From positions 1 to 64,000 of the forward strand of contig DKCV01000029.1 of assembly GCA_002449265.1 (NCBI GenBank): 64,000 nt of DNA. The letters run 5' to 3'. Shown here in pieces: positions 43,344 through 52,643 of this stretch. Numbering within the stretch: position 1 is the first letter of the stretch; each line of letters opens with the position of its first letter. The notes beneath the pieces were generated by a model that made no database searches, was not told the origin of the DNA, and worked only from the letters and a program-made list of their open reading frames with translations. Both the position numbers and the translations under genes were made by a program. Source of the stretch: Caryophanales bacterium UBA6865. GTDB taxonomy: Bacteria; Bacillota_I; Bacilli_A; RFN20; CAG-826.

Positions 43344-43870
43344 AGGTGGATTTCCTCCCAATTATTAGCTAAATGCTTATCCCTTATTTTTTTACGAAAT
43401 GCTTTTTCGATTTTGCGGTTAAAGAAAGTAAAAACGCTATCTTTTTTCGAAATAGGCTCCGTGAGAATCACATCGATTTTCGCACCATTAGCCGCTAAAA
43501 CGTCAGTGAAAAGCTGATCACCAATAAGAATGACTTCCTTATTACTATAACCTTTTTTCTTTAACCATTTCTTTAATTTTATGGAAAAAGGCTTAAATAG
43601 ACCACTTATAGCTTCAATGTCTAACGCTTTGCTATAACGAAAAACACGTTTACTTGTATTATTACTCGCAATATAGACTGTTAAACCAGCCTGTTTTAAT
43701 TTCAAGATGAAAGACTTAGTTTGACTAGAAGGGTCTAAAGTATCAATTGGGTCCAAGGTATTATCTAAATCAAAAAGGATGATCTTCTTTCCTATGCCCT
43801 TATAAAAAGACGCCGGTATCTCGTACGCGTTTTTCGCTAAATAGGAAGGAAGTAAACGTTGAATCATCAT
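43340..43870 (-). CDS. yqeG: HAD-superfamily phosphatase YqeG
   Basis: A 176-residue HAD-IIIA phosphatase-like protein. Motif I is ILFDLDNTLDP (nucleophile Asp), motif II IASNN, and motif III/IV VILIGDQLFTDVLAAN. It is related to mitochondrial phosphatidylglycerophosphate phosphatases, but the bacterial substrate is not established. The start overlaps the parC stop; either of two consecutive ATGs may be used. It opens the ribosome-assembly cluster that runs to rsfS. Confidence 0.92.
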   Translation of the reverse strand: MMIQRLLPSYLAKNAYEIPASFYKGIGKKIILFDLDNTLDPIDTLDPSSQTKSFILKLKQAGLTVYIASNNTSKRVFRYSKALDIEAISGLFKPFSIKLKKWLKKKGYSNKEVILIGDQLFTDVLAANGAKIDVILTEPISKKDSVFTFFNRKIEKAFRKKIRDKHLANNWEEIHL

Positions 43871-46581
43871 TCATCCTCATCATCAAGGGGATTAATTCGT
43901 ACTGGATTATCGTCATTATCGCTTGAATCGCTAGCGTTGTCCACTGGGGTAACAATAACATCATTTGAATCGTCATCGTCTGCAAATTCGTTCCCGCCAT
44001 CATTGAACAAAGAGATTTGCTCAAAGGAGTCTTTGCTCGATATGGAAGGTTCTTGAATATCTTCTAAAGAGCGATTAACGATTGACGGCTCATAGCTAAC
44101 GGTATTTTCATCAATACGGTCATAATCTTCTTTTTCGACAAGTACAATTTTATCTTTGCTTGGGAAATTCTCAGGACGTTTGGCGTATTTATCAGCTGGT
44201 GTGAGGTAGAAATCCGTAAAAGTCGCTTTATATTCTTCGCCATTCCCTAAAATCGTATTGATAACGAATGGGGCTTCTAAATCTTCCGCTTTCTTCGCAT
44301 AAATTAAGGTATGAGGTTCACTCTTAAAGGAATTGAATAAAACAGTCGATTTCTTTAAGCGAGATGTAATTTCAATCTTAGAAGCATCAACGACGCGCGT
44401 ATGGCCTCTATCGGTTAGTAAAAGGACCTTTTCTTTCTCGTTCGGTGCAAAGGATAGAAGCGCTGCAGCATCTGCGCCACGGAAATTACCGGCCTTGATG
44501 CCACCGCTTCTAGGATTAGTAAGAGGAATTTCGTTTTCATTATAAACAACGCCTAAGCCGTTATTCCCCATTACAAGTAACGAGCTATTCCCACTAGAAA
44601 TAGAAACGTCAACTAATTCGTCAGTTATGCCAGAAAGCTTAATTGCGGATACAGGTTTACTATTACGAGCGACTGGGAAAGCGGATAGCTTAATGCGTTT
44701 GATTTGGGCGCGCTTCGTAAGTAAAACAACATTAAGATCGTCTCTAAATGAGCGTATAGCAAAGCAGCGAACCACTTTTTCATCTGGCGACAAAGAAACA
44801 ATCGCGTTCATATGCCCACCGATATCATTCCATTTTGCTTCCTTCACTTCGTTAACGGGAATATAGACGTAATTTCCCTTATTAGTGAAGCCAAACAGGT
44901 AATCCGTTGTTTTGACTAATCCGTTATAAATCAAAACGTCGCCCGGTTTTTTGCCAGGTTTAGCGCCATTATTGCCGCCTGACCCAACAAAACTCTTCAC
45001 GGAGCTACGCTTTAAATAGCCATCGTGTGACACGACTAGATGCGTATCCTCTTCCGCGATTAGGTCACGTTTATCGACGTTCAAATCAATCGCATCTCCA
45101 TTTTGGATGGATGTTCTTCTTTCGTCGCCATACTTTTTAGATATTTCTTTGAGGTTATTCACGATAACATCAAGAATCTTCGCGTGATCAGAGAGAAGAT
45201 CTTTCAAATAAGCGATATCCTTATTTAGACTATCTCGTTCATTTTCTAAAGTTACGATATCCGTATGAGAAAGTTTATATAATGGCATCATGACAATCGC
45301 TTCGGCTTGTGGCTCAGAGAAGCCAAATGCCTCGCTTAAGTTTTTCTTACTATCGGCTTTGTCTTTACTCTTGCGAATAATCATAACGACTTGGTCGAGG
45401 ACAGAAACGGCTTTAATAAGCCCCTCTACAATCGCTAAGCGATTTTCTTCTTTCGTTAAAAGGAATCGACTTCTTCTAGTGACAACATCACTTTGATGGG
45501 CAATATAGCAATCACAATAGGATAGAAGTGTCATAGTTTTTGGGCGCTGATCAACGATCGCAACCATATTCGCACTATATCCGCAGCGCAAATCGGTTTT
45601 GTTCATGAGATATTTAAGAAGCGCTTCAGGTTTGGCGTTATCTTTTAAGTCGATAGCGATTCGTAAACCCGTTTTATCGGTTTCATCGCGAACTTCGTCA
45701 ATCCCTGCCACAACTTTATCATGACGTAGCTTATCGATTTGGAAAACGAGTTTGCTTTTAATCACGCCATAAGGAATTTCAGTGATGATAATTTGCTTTT
45801 CGCCTTCTTTATCGATAATTTCCGTTTTGGAAGCAATATCGATATGCCCTCTACCCGTAAGATAAATGGACTTGAGCCCTTCTCCTTCATAAACGATTCC
45901 ACCAGTTGGGAAATCAGGTCCAGGAACATAGGCAAGGAGATTTTCCGTTGTGCATTTTGGATGGCGGATACGATAAATAATCGCATTATTGATTTCTTTA
46001 AGATTGTGAGGCGGGATTTCCGTTGCGATGCCGACAGCGATTCCCGTTGAGCCATTCGCAAAAAGATTAGGGAAATAGCTAGGAAGAACGGTTGGCTCTT
46101 TACTAGAATCGTCATAAGTAAGCTCCATATCGACCGTTTCCATATCCAAATCACGAACGAGTTCGTTCGAGATAGCACTTAATCTCGCTTCGGTATAACG
46201 AGGGGCAGCTGGCTCATCACCATCCATCGAACCGTTATTTCCTTGGAAATCGACAAGCGGGTAGCGTAAACGCCAATTCTGCGAAAGATGGGCCAAAGCA
46301 TCATAAATAGAAGCGTCGCCATGAGGATGATACTTACCCATAACGTCACCGACGATATGCGCACTCTTTTTCGTTGGCTTATCGATGGTATTACCCGTGA
46401 TGGCCATATCGAAAATGATACGGCGCTGAACGGGTTTTAAACCGTCACGCGCATCAGGAATCGCTCTTTCTTGGATAACGTCTTTGGCATAAATTCCAAA
46501 GCGTTCCCCCATAAGCTCATCTAAAGCGGTATTGTTAATATTCTCGATAATCGGGGCCTCAACAACTTTCTTTTTTGCCAT
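43867..46581 (-). CDS. parC: topoisomerase IV subunit A
   Basis: DNA-cleaving subunit of the type II topoisomerase that unlinks daughter chromosomes. The 904-residue protein has the winged-helix region AIPDARDGLKPVQRRIIF, KYHPHGDASIYDAL, the catalytic Tyr129 in APRYTEARLS, and the C-terminal beta-propeller blades. A very acidic tail of about 40 residues (DDDDSND to DDEDE) follows. ParC rather than GyrA is chosen from the paired parE, the plsY neighbour (as in Bacillus) and the lack of an evident GyrA box. It starts three bases after parE. Confidence 0.92.
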   Translation of the reverse strand: MAKKKVVEAPIIENINNTALDELMGERFGIYAKDVIQERAIPDARDGLKPVQRRIIFDMAITGNTIDKPTKKSAHIVGDVMGKYHPHGDASIYDALAHLSQNWRLRYPLVDFQGNNGSMDGDEPAAPRYTEARLSAISNELVRDLDMETVDMELTYDDSSKEPTVLPSYFPNLFANGSTGIAVGIATEIPPHNLKEINNAIIYRIRHPKCTTENLLAYVPGPDFPTGGIVYEGEGLKSIYLTGRGHIDIASKTEIIDKEGEKQIIITEIPYGVIKSKLVFQIDKLRHDKVVAGIDEVRDETDKTGLRIAIDLKDNAKPEALLKYLMNKTDLRCGYSANMVAIVDQRPKTMTLLSYCDCYIAHQSDVVTRRSRFLLTKEENRLAIVEGLIKAVSVLDQVVMIIRKSKDKADSKKNLSEAFGFSEPQAEAIVMMPLYKLSHTDIVTLENERDSLNKDIAYLKDLLSDHAKILDVIVNNLKEISKKYGDERRTSIQNGDAIDLNVDKRDLIAEEDTHLVVSHDGYLKRSSVKSFVGSGGNNGAKPGKKPGDVLIYNGLVKTTDYLFGFTNKGNYVYIPVNEVKEAKWNDIGGHMNAIVSLSPDEKVVRCFAIRSFRDDLNVVLLTKRAQIKRIKLSAFPVARNSKPVSAIKLSGITDELVDVSISSGNSSLLVMGNNGLGVVYNENEIPLTNPRSGGIKAGNFRGADAAALLSFAPNEKEKVLLLTDRGHTRVVDASKIEITSRLKKSTVLFNSFKSEPHTLIYAKKAEDLEAPFVINTILGNGEEYKATFTDFYLTPADKYAKRPENFPSKDKIVLVEKEDYDRIDENTVSYEPSIVNRSLEDIQEPSISSKDSFEQISLFNDGGNEFADDDDSNDVIVTPVDNASDSSDNDDNPVRINPLDDEDE

Positions 46582-46584
46582 AAA

Positions 46585-48552
46585 TTATTTAGCCCCTTTC
46601 TGCTTTTCTACTTCCTTCATAAAAGAGTCTTCTTCATTGAAGGTGATGTTTTCATTGATCCAATCGCGACGTAAGGCAGCGTCCTTGCCCATCAGAATCG
46701 AAATTCGCTTTTCTACGACCAGGGGATCTAAAACGTCTACGCGTAAAAGCAATCTCGTTTTTTTATTCATCGTAGTCGAGGCAAGTTGATCAGCGTTCAT
46801 TTCACCTAATCCTTTGTAGCGGTTAATCCCATATCCTGCTCCGATTTTGGCTTTCGCTTCGTCTAATTTGCTGTCGTCCCAAACGTAAATGAATTTGCTT
46901 GGATCGCTTTTTTTATAAACGCGATATAACGGCGGACAAGCAATATAAACCATGCCATTATCGATAAGAGGTTTCATGTAATTGTAGAAGAAAGTGAGCA
47001 AAAGAATTTGAATGTGCGCACCGTCGACATCAGCATCGGTCATGATAATGATCTTGCCATAATGAGAATCTTTCACATCGAAGTCTTGGCCTACGCCTGC
47101 CCCAATCGTTTGGATTAATGTTGAAAATTCTTCGTTTTGAAGCATGCGTTCCATCGTGACGGAATCGGTATTCAGCGGTTTTCCGCGTAAAGGCAAAATC
47201 GCTTGGTGAATGCGGTCGCGGCCGTTTTTGGCACTGCCACCTGCCGAATTACCCTCGACGATAAATAGCTCATTTTGAGCATAATCCTTGGATTGGGCTT
47301 GGGCCAATTTATCGCTAATGATAAAATCTTGCGATTTCTTTTTGCTATTATTTCCTCTTACAGCCTCTCTAGCTTTTCTAGCGGCCTCTCTAGCTTCTTT
47401 AGCAGCTTGACACTTCTTAATGAGATTAATCGCGAACTGCTTATGCTCCGTGATGTAATAGGTGAACTGTTCATAAGTAAAGCTATTCACGGCTTGAAAA
47501 GCCCCTGGGGTTCCAAGTTTTCCTTTGGTTTGTCCTTCAAATTCAATCTTATCCGCAGTGATTTTGACCGAAACGACATAGGTAAGGCCTTCTCTAAGGT
47601 CATTCCCATCGATGCGGTCTTTCTCCTTGATAACGCCATTGGAGATCGCCCAATCGTTAATCGCTTTGGTTAAGCCACTTTTAAAGCCGTCTTCGTGAGT
47701 ACCTCCGCCAGCTGTCCTAACTCCGTTAGCGTAGCTTAAAGGATGTTCGCTATAGTCGCTTTGGCACCATTGAAGCGCAATCTCAATCTTGATTGGAGAA
47801 GTTTTATCTTCAAAATCGATAATTTCACCGATTGGAGTTTTGTTCGAGGTGAGGTTCTCGACATATTCCCTTAAACCATGTTCATAATAGAACTCATGCG
47901 ATAAATTCGAACGTTCATCTTTCAAAATAAAATGAACTTTTTTGCACAAGAAAGCTTCTTCTTGAAGATGATTATAGATGGTATCCCATTTGAATTCGGT
48001 TGTAGAAAAGATTCGACTATCCGGTTTAAAACGAATGGATGATCCATGCTTTTTGGTATCTCCGATTCTTTCAAGAGGTGTCTCGAGTTTTCCGCCATCA
48101 TGGAAGCGGATATGATAAATTCCACCTTGTCGATAAACCGTAATATCTAGCCATTCGGATAAAGCGTTTGTAACCGTTGCCCCTACGCCGTGTAGCCCAG
48201 CGCTCGTTTTGTAGGACTTGCTATCGAATTTTCCACCACTATGAAGGGTAGTAAAAATAAGCTGAACCGCGGGCATATGTGCTTTTTCGTGCATATCCAC
48301 CGGAAGCCCACGCCCTTCATCATCAACTTGCACGGAACCATCTTTATGAATTGTCACAGTGATTTTGTCACCAAAGCCATTCGCCGCTTCATCAACTGCG
48401 TTATCGACAATTTCCCAAATAAGATGATGTAAACCGGTTGTATTGGTTGAACCAATATACATGCCAGGTCTTTTCCTAACGCCTTCTAATTCGCTAAGAA
48501 GTTCAATATTTTTAGCGGTATAGTCTTTTTCTGCTTTCTCAAAATCAGCCAT
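46585..48552 (-). CDS. parE: topoisomerase IV subunit B
   Basis: ATPase subunit of topoisomerase IV, 655 residues from ATG 48552. The GHKL ATPase shows EIVDNAVDEA, DDEGRGLPVD and the glycine loop GLHGVGATVTNALS; the Toprim domain shows EGNSAGGSAKNGRDR and TDADVDGAHI. AGGAAA lies about 9 nt before the chosen start; a frame from 48570 adds six residues without support. The gene is divergent from plsY, as in Bacillus, and forms an operon with parC. Confidence 0.94.
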   Translation of the reverse strand: MADFEKAEKDYTAKNIELLSELEGVRKRPGMYIGSTNTTGLHHLIWEIVDNAVDEAANGFGDKITVTIHKDGSVQVDDEGRGLPVDMHEKAHMPAVQLIFTTLHSGGKFDSKSYKTSAGLHGVGATVTNALSEWLDITVYRQGGIYHIRFHDGGKLETPLERIGDTKKHGSSIRFKPDSRIFSTTEFKWDTIYNHLQEEAFLCKKVHFILKDERSNLSHEFYYEHGLREYVENLTSNKTPIGEIIDFEDKTSPIKIEIALQWCQSDYSEHPLSYANGVRTAGGGTHEDGFKSGLTKAINDWAISNGVIKEKDRIDGNDLREGLTYVVSVKITADKIEFEGQTKGKLGTPGAFQAVNSFTYEQFTYYITEHKQFAINLIKKCQAAKEAREAARKAREAVRGNNSKKKSQDFIISDKLAQAQSKDYAQNELFIVEGNSAGGSAKNGRDRIHQAILPLRGKPLNTDSVTMERMLQNEEFSTLIQTIGAGVGQDFDVKDSHYGKIIIMTDADVDGAHIQILLLTFFYNYMKPLIDNGMVYIACPPLYRVYKKSDPSKFIYVWDDSKLDEAKAKIGAGYGINRYKGLGEMNADQLASTTMNKKTRLLLRVDVLDPLVVEKRISILMGKDAALRRDWINENITFNEEDSFMKEVEKQKGAK

Positions 48553-48585
48553 GATGATGTTTCCTAACAAAAATAAATCGACGAT

Positions 48586-48591
48586 ATTATA
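48586..48591 (-). promoter_or_regulatory. -10 box of the parE-parC operon
   Basis: TATAAT on the - strand about 33 nt before the parE ATG, preceded by an A/T-rich spacer; no good -35. Confidence 0.5.
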
Positions 48592-48729
48592 AGCATTTTT
48601 TTAAAATTTGCACACCCTATTAATGTATTAATAGTCTTGATACATCCTTGTGATTTTGTTTAGAACTAGAATTGCGTTATTGAGGCACTATGAGCATAAT
48701 TTATGGGCAAATAAGGTGAGGAGAAAACG

Positions 48730-49461
48730 ATGAGTGTTTGGGTTAATATCGGTTTGGCAATAGGGTTCTTGATTTTTGGATATCTAATCGGTTCAATTCC
48801 GACCGGTGTAATAATTGGCAAGCTTTTCTTCCATAAAGATCCTCGTTCTTATGGGTCACACGGATCAGGTGGAACGAATTCTTCGCGTGTCTTAGGCAAA
48901 AAAGTCGGAGTAATCGTGATTACCTTGGATGTTACAAAAACGGTGATAACGTTTTGGGTTTGCTGGGCGATTCTTACTTTCTCAGGAATTCAAGCCACTA
49001 CTGACCTTTGGAATAATGGAACGTTATACCTCTGGTTAAGTGTATTAGGCTGCGCGATTGGGCATTGCTATCCCCTATATATCGGTTTTAAAGGCGGAAA
49101 AGCCGTCGCATGCTTTATGGGTGCAACAGGAGGCGGAAGTTGGCTCATGTTTGCCCTTGACTTTATTGTCTTTTTCTCGGTCTACAAAATCGGCAAAAAG
49201 AAAAATGTCGTCTCTTTTGCTAGCATCATTTCTTCTTCCATTTTGCTCGCCATAGTTTGGATAGCCGCCATTTTAAATCTATGTGGAATACCAACAAACA
49301 TCCTAATGTGGGATTTTGGCATTACGGGTACCCTATGGTTAGGCTGGGAAGCAGCATTAGTGACGACACTTATTTATGTTTTGCTTGTTTGGCGACATCA
49401 TGAAAACATCATTAGACTCAAAAATGGAACCGAGCAAAAATACAATCTATTTGGTAAGTAA
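48730..49461 (+). CDS. plsY: glycerol-3-phosphate acyltransferase PlsY
   Basis: Membrane acyltransferase using acyl-phosphate to make lysophosphatidic acid, the first step of phospholipid synthesis. The 243-residue protein has five to seven hydrophobic segments and the PlsY motifs GYLIGSIPTGVIIGK, SGGTNSSRVLGKKVG and CYPLYIGFKGGKAVA. AAGGTGAGGAG precedes the ATG. It is one of few + strand genes in the right half and shares a divergent promoter region with parE. Confidence 0.96.
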   Translation: MSVWVNIGLAIGFLIFGYLIGSIPTGVIIGKLFFHKDPRSYGSHGSGGTNSSRVLGKKVGVIVITLDVTKTVITFWVCWAILTFSGIQATTDLWNNGTLYLWLSVLGCAIGHCYPLYIGFKGGKAVACFMGATGGGSWLMFALDFIVFFSVYKIGKKKNVVSFASIISSSILLAIVWIAAILNLCGIPTNILMWDFGITGTLWLGWEAALVTTLIYVLLVWRHHENIIRLKNGTEQKYNLFGK

Positions 49462-49732
49462 TTAGTATTTTTTTAGTAGGAATTTGCTATTTATTAATCA
49501 TGCTTTTACCTCGATGGTTACTTAATTTATTTATAATCTAATCAAAAAAACATTTTCATTTTAGATAGTTGATATTTTTTTGATAGATTCTTAGTCTCTT
49601 CTCTTATCAAATAAATTAGGTATATTCATTCTTCCGCTAAATCAAAAATCCACCATTTCTATTTTCTACAGAATTTAAAACTAGTCTAGGCCATGCCCGT
49701 TTGATTTATTATTTGCTTAAAGCGATAAAACT
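49462..49732. other. intergenic region, no gene seen
   Basis: About 270 bp of A+T-rich DNA between the convergent plsY and yneF-like genes. No ORF with a ribosome binding site, no tRNA and no clear terminator for plsY were found; only T-rich stretches are present. Confidence 0.6.
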
Positions 49733-49757
49733 AAAAAAGCGACCATTTCAGGTCGCT
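49733..49757 (-). terminator. intrinsic terminator of the rpmG-efp-yneF cluster
   Basis: On the - strand GCGACC-TGAAAT-GGTCGC (arms 49751-49756 and 49739-49744) followed by six T. Confidence 0.92.
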
Positions 49758-49777
49758 CAGTCGTTAAGATATTTTGC

Positions 49778-50005
49778 TTATTGGTTATCCATATTTTTGC
49801 GAACGGAATTCATCACGGCACGAATTTGTGCTTCCGATGGCTTGCGTCCCATTTGCATATACATGGCACGAATCATGTTCTCGTTAATAGGTGGGTTCTT
49901 TTTCATTTGACTCTTGATAAGAGCGCGTGCTCCGAAGAAGCCGCCAATTAATCCGATAATTAGCGCAACGATGACTAGGGCAAACCAGCTACCACTCCAT
50001 TCCAT
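49778..50005 (-). CDS. UPF0154 membrane protein (YneF-like)
   Basis: A 75-residue protein of the UPF0154 family: one N-terminal membrane helix (ALVIVALIIGLIGGFFGARALI) and the conserved cytosolic part NPPINENMIRAMYMQMGRKPSEAQI. It follows efp by two bases and is the last gene before a strong terminator. Function of the family is unknown. Confidence 0.92.
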   Translation of the reverse strand: MEWSGSWFALVIVALIIGLIGGFFGARALIKSQMKKNPPINENMIRAMYMQMGRKPSEAQIRAVMNSVRKNMDNQ

Positions 50006-50007
50006 CC

Positions 50008-50565
50008 TTATGCTCTCCCGTCATATTTTCCCGTGGTGGTGTCAACGGAAATCTTGTCACCAGGATTGATGAATAATGGAACGCGGATCTTCATGCCAGT
50101 TTCTAGCACTGCATCTTTGGAACCGCCATTCGTAATGGTGTCGCCACGAACTCCTGGCTCGCAATCAGTAACGGTAATTGCAACTTTAGCAGGAAGTTGG
50201 ATTCCAAGAATTTCTTCATCAAAGCTAATCATGATTACATCGAGATTTGGAACGAGGTATTGCGCTTGACTTTCAAGACTTTGGTGTCCGATTTCAACTT
50301 GGTCATAAGTCTTTGGATCCATGAAGACATAAGTCGTTCCAGAGTCATAAAGATACTGCATGTTTCTTTTATCCAAACGGGCTTCTTCAACATCGTAGCC
50401 GCTATTTCTGGCTAATTCGGTAATCGCGCCAGTGCGGACATTTTGGACTTTGATTTTGGCGACCATCTTTCTCATCGCAGTCTTATTAAGAAGGATGTCG
50501 ATGACTCGATATAAGACCTTTTCATCGATAAAGTAATTGCCAGGACGTAATTCAGTAACATTCAT
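50008..50565 (-). CDS. efp: elongation factor P with unusual tip loop
   Basis: EF-P relieves ribosome stalling at proline stretches. The 185-residue protein has the normal three-domain length, the N-terminal ELRPGNYF and the C-terminal signature ITVTDCEPGVRGDTITNGGSKDAVLETG. The loop that enters the peptidyl-transferase centre, KPGKG in most EF-Ps, reads K28-T-A-M31-R32, so the lysine that is post-translationally modified in many species is Met by ungapped alignment. AAGGAG is placed before the ATG. Identity is firm; the modification state is unknown. Confidence 0.95.
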   Translation of the reverse strand: MNVTELRPGNYFIDEKVLYRVIDILLNKTAMRKMVAKIKVQNVRTGAITELARNSGYDVEEARLDKRNMQYLYDSGTTYVFMDPKTYDQVEIGHQSLESQAQYLVPNLDVIMISFDEEILGIQLPAKVAITVTDCEPGVRGDTITNGGSKDAVLETGMKIRVPLFINPGDKISVDTTTGKYDGRA

Positions 50566-50635
50566 AATAATTCTCCTTGAATTTTAACGTTCATATTGTA
50601 CTCCCCATTAGGCAAAGAGGGTACTTTTTTCGCTT

Positions 50636-51247
50636 TTACAAAAAGGAAAAACCCGGATTAAATCTTAGTTCATTTCCTAAGGTAGTTGATTCGCCATGCC
50701 CTGGATAAATTTTCGTTTCTTTTGGCAAGGTAACTAGCTTACGAAGTGAATCCTCAATCTTTAATGGATTGCCACCGGGAAAATCGGTTCTTCCATAGCT
50801 CAAATGAAACAAAGTATCGCCACTAAGCAAAGCGTTATCTTGCTTTAAGTAATAGCAAACGCTTCCTTCCGTATGAAAAGGCGTTGCAATCACCTTTATT
50901 TCTATCGAACCAAATTTTAAAGTTTCCCCTCCATAGAGAGGAACTATTCTGATACTATCGATAGACAAAGAGGGATAAAGATTGTATTTACTATCACTAA
51001 GACATCTTTCATCCTCTATTCCAACATAAACAGGAGCATCATGTTTTAAGTTTAATAAACCAAGAATATGGTCATAATGGCCATGCGTTAATAAAATAGC
51101 CGAAAGGTTTTTAAAATGATTATCGATAAAGCGATCGAGACGACCATTTGAATTATCGCCAGGATCAACCAAAATACAGTCTTCACCATAATTCCCGATA
51201 AAATAGGAATTACAAAGGCTTGGATTTCCAGATATTTTTGTAATCAT
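50636..51247 (-). CDS. MBL-fold metallohydrolase (glyoxalase II-like)
   Basis: A 203-residue metallo-beta-lactamase-fold hydrolase of the YqgX/glyoxalase II-like type. The metal motif is LTHGHYDHILG, further ligands are in PFHTEGSVCYY, the bridging Asp in LLSGDTLF, and the last His in YPGHGESTT. I start it at ATG 51247 (MITKISGNPSLCNSYFIG); a longer frame runs back through the rpmG terminator. It lies just seven bases after that terminator's T-run and lacks a Shine-Dalgarno. The substrate is unknown. Confidence 0.88.
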   Translation of the reverse strand: MITKISGNPSLCNSYFIGNYGEDCILVDPGDNSNGRLDRFIDNHFKNLSAILLTHGHYDHILGLLNLKHDAPVYVGIEDERCLSDSKYNLYPSLSIDSIRIVPLYGGETLKFGSIEIKVIATPFHTEGSVCYYLKQDNALLSGDTLFHLSYGRTDFPGGNPLKIEDSLRKLVTLPKETKIYPGHGESTTLGNELRFNPGFSFL

Positions 51248-51251
51248 AGTC

Positions 51252-51275
51252 AAAAAAAGGCCCGCATAGGGGCCA
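51252..51275 (-). terminator. intrinsic terminator of rpmG
   Basis: On the - strand GGCCC (51270-51274), loop CTATGC, GGGCC (51259-51263) and seven T. It lies four bases after the rpmG stop. Confidence 0.85.
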
Positions 51276-51279
51276 ATCC

Positions 51280-51438
51280 TTATTTCGCTTCTTTGTGGAG
51301 AGTCTCTTTTTTGCAGCGCGAGCAATACTTCTTGATTTCCATCTTGTTTGGATGAGTTTTCTTGTTACGCGTGGTGATGTAATTGTGTTCACCGCACTCA
51401 CTGCATTTAAGGATTACTTGATCACGTTTACTTGCCAT
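51280..51438 (-). CDS. rpmG: 50S ribosomal protein L33, zinc-binding form
   Basis: A 52-residue bL33 protein: MASKRDQVILKCSECGEHNY, TTRN, then the second Cys pair in YCSRCKKETLHKEAK. The four Cys (12, 15, 39, 42) make it the zinc-ribbon (C+) form. Only a weak ribosome binding site (AAGAAGAG) is visible. An extended -10 TGCTAATAT on the - strand lies about 35 nt upstream. Confidence 0.95.
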   Translation of the reverse strand: MASKRDQVILKCSECGEHNYITTRNKKTHPNKMEIKKYCSRCKKETLHKEAK

Positions 51439-51555
51439 ATCGATTCACTCTTCTTTCTTTTCGCGAGCGTAATATTAGCATACTAAAACATGTAAATCTA
51501 TAGTTTTTCATGGTCTTTCATCGCTTTTCTTTCGCGTTTTGTTCTTTAATTGGCT

Positions 51556-51561
51556 TATACT
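51556..51561 (+). promoter_or_regulatory. -10 box of ispG
   Basis: TATACT 24 nt before ATG 51586; -35 unclear. It supports the ATG start over an upstream TTG (51550), which would lie in the promoter. Confidence 0.45.
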
Positions 51562-51585
51562 TTTCTTACACGAAAAAATTTTAAT

Positions 51586-52641
51586 ATGTATCAAAGAGAA
51601 AATACTAGGCAAGTCCATATCGGAAATCTTAAATTAGGTGGCCAAAATCATGTCGTCATCCAATCGATGACAAACATTAAAACGAGTCGCGTTGAGGAAG
51701 TCTCAAAGCAAATCAACCGCTGCGCAGAATTAGGCGCAGAGCTAATGAGGGTCTCTGTTCTTGATGAGGAGGATGCCAGAGCAATTAGGGAGATCCGCAA
51801 AAGAATCGTAATCCCTTTAGTCGCGGATATTCATATTGATTACCATCTAGCGTTAGAAGCCATCAAATCCGGCGTAGAAGCGATTCGCATTAATCCGGGA
51901 AATATCGGAAACGAAGAGAAAGTTAAAGCCGTAATCAATGCTTGCAAAGAAAAAAACATCCCCATTCGAATTGGGGTAAACTCTGGTTCGCTCGATCATT
52001 CCATTTATGATGGGAACGAAAGCATCCGGGCTGAATATTTATTCGAAAGTGCAAAAAAGCACGTTGAGATTTGTGAAAGATTAGGTTTTCAAGATATCGT
52101 GATAAGCTTAAAAGGCTCAAATTTATTAGAAACGATTAAAGCATATCAACTCGCAAGCGAATATTTCCCCTACTCTCTTCACCTAGGTATAACGGAAGCC
52201 GGGCCAAAAGATATCGGTTTGATTCGGAGCGCCGCTGGTTTATCGCCATTATTATTAAGCGGTATCGGGGACACAATTCGAATTTCATTAAGCGATGAGC
52301 CAGAGGAAGAAGTCAAGGCGGCTTCTCGCCTTTTGCATGATTTAGGATTGAAAAAGAATTACCCAACATTTATTTCGTGCCCCACTTGCGGAAGAACCGA
52401 AGTTAATCTCATCCCTTTAGCGAAGAAAGTACAATCCTATTTAGAAGAGCATCATATCAATAAAACTGTGGCGATTATGGGGTGCATCGTAAACGGCCCT
52501 GGTGAAGCAAAACACGCCGATTTAGGCGCCGCGGGTGGAAATGGATGCTGGGCAATTTTTAAAAAAGGAAAAGTCCTAAGAACCGTAAGCGACAACGTTA
52601 TTTTTGAAGAACTAAAAAAGGAAATCGAGCGCCTAGACTAG
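51586..52641 (+). CDS. ispG: 4-hydroxy-3-methylbut-2-enyl-diphosphate synthase
   Basis: Iron-sulfur enzyme of the penultimate MEP step. The 351-residue short (two-domain) form has the TIM-barrel start QVHIGNLKLGGQNHVVIQSMT and the cluster-binding Cys in FISCPTCGR and MGCIVNGPGEA. The start MYQRENTRQV at 51586 lies downstream of a TATACT. No ribosome binding site is evident. It converges on nfo with two bases between the stops. Confidence 0.95.
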   Translation: MYQRENTRQVHIGNLKLGGQNHVVIQSMTNIKTSRVEEVSKQINRCAELGAELMRVSVLDEEDARAIREIRKRIVIPLVADIHIDYHLALEAIKSGVEAIRINPGNIGNEEKVKAVINACKEKNIPIRIGVNSGSLDHSIYDGNESIRAEYLFESAKKHVEICERLGFQDIVISLKGSNLLETIKAYQLASEYFPYSLHLGITEAGPKDIGLIRSAAGLSPLLLSGIGDTIRISLSDEPEEEVKAASRLLHDLGLKKNYPTFISCPTCGRTEVNLIPLAKKVQSYLEEHHINKTVAIMGCIVNGPGEAKHADLGAAGGNGCWAIFKKGKVLRTVSDNVIFEELKKEIERLD

Positions 52642-52643
52642 CT

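Noticed and set aside
43859..44056. Frames opposite the acidic tail of parC
   Set aside because: Ser-rich shadow translations of an Asp/Glu-rich coding region, without ribosome binding sites.
46585..48570. gyrB/gyrA instead of parE/parC
   Set aside because: The plsY-parE-parC arrangement matches Bacillus topoisomerase IV and no clear GyrA box was found; gyrase would be expected near dnaA. Some doubt remains without a phylogeny.
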